Assembly (NCBI RefSeq): GCF_003286085.1
Contig: NW_020825471.1
Location: 1-64,000, forward strand
Direction of reading: 5' to 3'
Length of the DNA stretch: 64,000 bases
Origin: Drosophila persimilis
Taxonomy: Eukaryota; Arthropoda; Insecta; Diptera; Drosophilidae
Made by a program: the position numbers and the translations under genes. Every line of letters begins with the position of its first letter. Position 1 is the stretch's first letter. Under the pieces are notes generated by a model, which ran no database searches, had not been told where the DNA came from, and worked only from the letters and a program-made list of their open reading frames with translations. Shown here piece by piece: positions 63,031 to 64,000 of the stretch.

Positions 63031-64000
63031 TTTTGGAAAGGTTGTAGCAAGACGGGAAGTTGAGGAAGAGGAAGTTGAGGTTGAGGGTGGCACGCTGGAA
63101 AGATTTGGAAGCGATATGGGGGGCCTATTCTTCTTCTTAGCCTTAAACTCCTTCACCACCAAATGCTCCGGCCAAAATTTGGTGGAGCAAATGGTGTCAA
63201 ATTGAGTTGGGGAGATGCTTATCTTAAACGACGCTATCTCCCTGGCATAAGAGAAGTTAAATTTCTCCACCTTTAAACCCACGGCTTTTATTTTGCTTTG
63301 AATAAAAGCAGTTACACCATTATATGTGAGGTCAGGGGCCAGCCGTGAAACAAAAACTTGTCGTTTTGGTGGGACTCCCACCAGTGGTTTAGTCACCACA
63401 GGTCTAGTACCTGTGGTGGCAATATCCGGAGGTCCGGAACGTCTATTTACTGGTGGGATCGGGATAGACGGGACAACTAGTGAACTTGCGGACACCACGG
63501 ACACGGACGCTGCAGACGTACTTGGCTGCACATTCTCCGAGGCGATGAATTCGGCTACCGAATCTGCATCGCCAGCAGCTTTCGTTGCCTTTGGAGTGGC
63601 AAACGAGATCAACTGCTGCACATTTGGAGTGGTCGGAGTCAGTTTTTCGGCGGCGCACGGCTGAGTGACGGTTGGCACTTGCAGGTCCCGCGGAGTGACC
63701 TTTTTGCGCCTCGGAGACTCATTCAGCAGTTTTAAACCGCTAAACTGAGCCTCCATGGCTAGGAGCCGATCGTATTGGTTTTTGAAACCAACGGTCAGCT
63801 CCTTAAAGCCACTCCGCGTCTGCCTCATGAAAGATAGCATTTCCTTCTCCACCGCACGGCATGCCTCGCAACTGTAATGCAAGCCATTACGTTTGGCTAT
63901 AGCATCACTCACGAGGCCAGAAAATCCCGCGCATTTTGCGTGGACTAAGCTGTCGCAGAGCCAGCAGGGGACATTCGGCTGATCGTGAGTGATCTGCTTC
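63025..64000 (-). CDS. CR1-type ORF1, partial (start beyond window)
   Basis: The frame is open from the window edge to TAA at 63025. It begins with a PHD-like finger (CWLCDSLVHAKCAGF ... YSCEACRAVEKEM), as in CR1-clade ORF1 proteins, then a coiled segment (SFMRQTRSGFKELTVGFKNQYDRLLAME). A Ser/Thr/Pro-rich linker follows, then a folded domain (KRQVFVSRLAPDLTYNGVTAFIQSKIKAVGLKV ... KFWPEHLVVKEF, shown in part) of the RRM-like kind. It would bind element RNA. The first ATG inside the window is at 63912, but in-frame sequence continues upstream. Confidence 0.75.
   Translation of the reverse strand, partial: KQITHDQPNVPCWLCDSLVHAKCAGFSGLVSDAIAKRNGLHYSCEACRAVEKEMLSFMRQTRSGFKELTVGFKNQYDRLLAMEAQFSGLKLLNESPRRKKVTPRDLQVPTVTQPCAAEKLTPTTPNVQQLISFATPKATKAAGDADSVAEFIASENVQPSTSAASVSVVSASSLVVPSIPIPPVNRRSGPPDIATTGTRPVVTKPLVGVPPKRQVFVSRLAPDLTYNGVTAFIQSKIKAVGLKVEKFNFSYAREIASFKISISPTQFDTICSTKFWPEHLVVKEFKAKKKNRPPISLPNLSSVPPSTSTSSSSTSRLATTFPKN

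Larger units (their letters stand above)
57782..64000 (-). mobile_element. CR1-type LINE, split by piggyBac and cut by Copia C
   Basis: Minus-strand LINE with ORF1 (PHD-like zinc finger, from beyond 64000 to 63025), endonuclease and RT. The order and the ORF1 finger fit the CR1 clade. A piggyBac element divides the endonuclease/RT linker; removing it with one TTAG restores the reading frame exactly. On the left, Copia C interrupts the RT thumb region and the 3' end is not in the window. Confidence 0.8.

Noticed and set aside
63326-63664. Plus-strand frame opposite CR1 ORF1
   Set aside because: It is a shadow of ORF1 with low-complexity Thr/Ala/Gly content.

Overview
This is eukaryotic DNA, almost certainly from a Drosophila. 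The families present are Drosophila-type Copia, BEL/Pao, errantivirus (17.6/297-like LTR start), Osvaldo/Ulysses-type Gypsy, LOA- and R1-type LINEs, CR1, piggyBac and a DINE-1-type Helentron with a GTCY microsatellite. Nearly every base I can assign is transposable element. They are nested, truncated or tandemly duplicated, as in pericentromeric, Y-linked or piRNA-cluster-like heterochromatin. I see no rRNA or tRNA gene. Only one plausible host gene stands out: a 117-residue acidic ORF at 22219-22572 with its own TATA box and poly(A) signal.

Layout. (1) 1-3650, minus: R1/I-type LINE with intact ORF1 and internally deleted ORF2. (2) 3650-5070: unresolved sequence, perhaps an LTR fragment. (3) 5070-10693, minus: LOA-type LINE lacking its RT catalytic box; its 5' 2,321 bp is repeated in tandem at 10694-13016 with about two substitutions, followed by a 102-bp inverted repeat. 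(4) 13249-18440, minus: errantivirus carcass (3' LTR, broken env, most of pol gone). Its env is split by a DINE-1-like insertion, and an LOA-type ORF1 piece sits in place of pol. (5) 18462-20628, plus: 5' half of a BEL/Pao element, ended by a Jockey-type LINE tail and a second DINE-like fragment. (6) 21840-22669: the acidic ORF and its flanks.

(7) 22670-57781, minus: two Copia elements sharing one LTR. Copia A is split by a complete BEL/Pao element (24557-30999; near-identical LTRs, GTCTA target duplication, uninterrupted gag-pol). Copia C is split twice: by a 12.9-kb Osvaldo/Ulysses-type element (36704-49574, AGCT target duplication), and by a 3.4-kb solo LTR made mostly of a 36-37-bp minisatellite (53375-56817, ACTT target duplication). 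The Copia/Ulysses border is duplicated as a 2.1-kb tandem block (33310-35426 and 35427-37543). (8) 57782-64000, minus: CR1-type LINE, split by a 2.77-kb piggyBac element (59486-62253) that looks structurally complete and is flanked by TTAG rather than TTAA.

The elements do not cooperate. The reading is stratigraphic. The youngest insertions appear to be the BEL element and perhaps the piggyBac. The Copia, LOA, CR1 and errantivirus copies are dead, with identifiable lesions. Boundaries set by target duplications and LTR ends are accurate to a base or two; LINE 5' ends and unresolved stretches are approximate.
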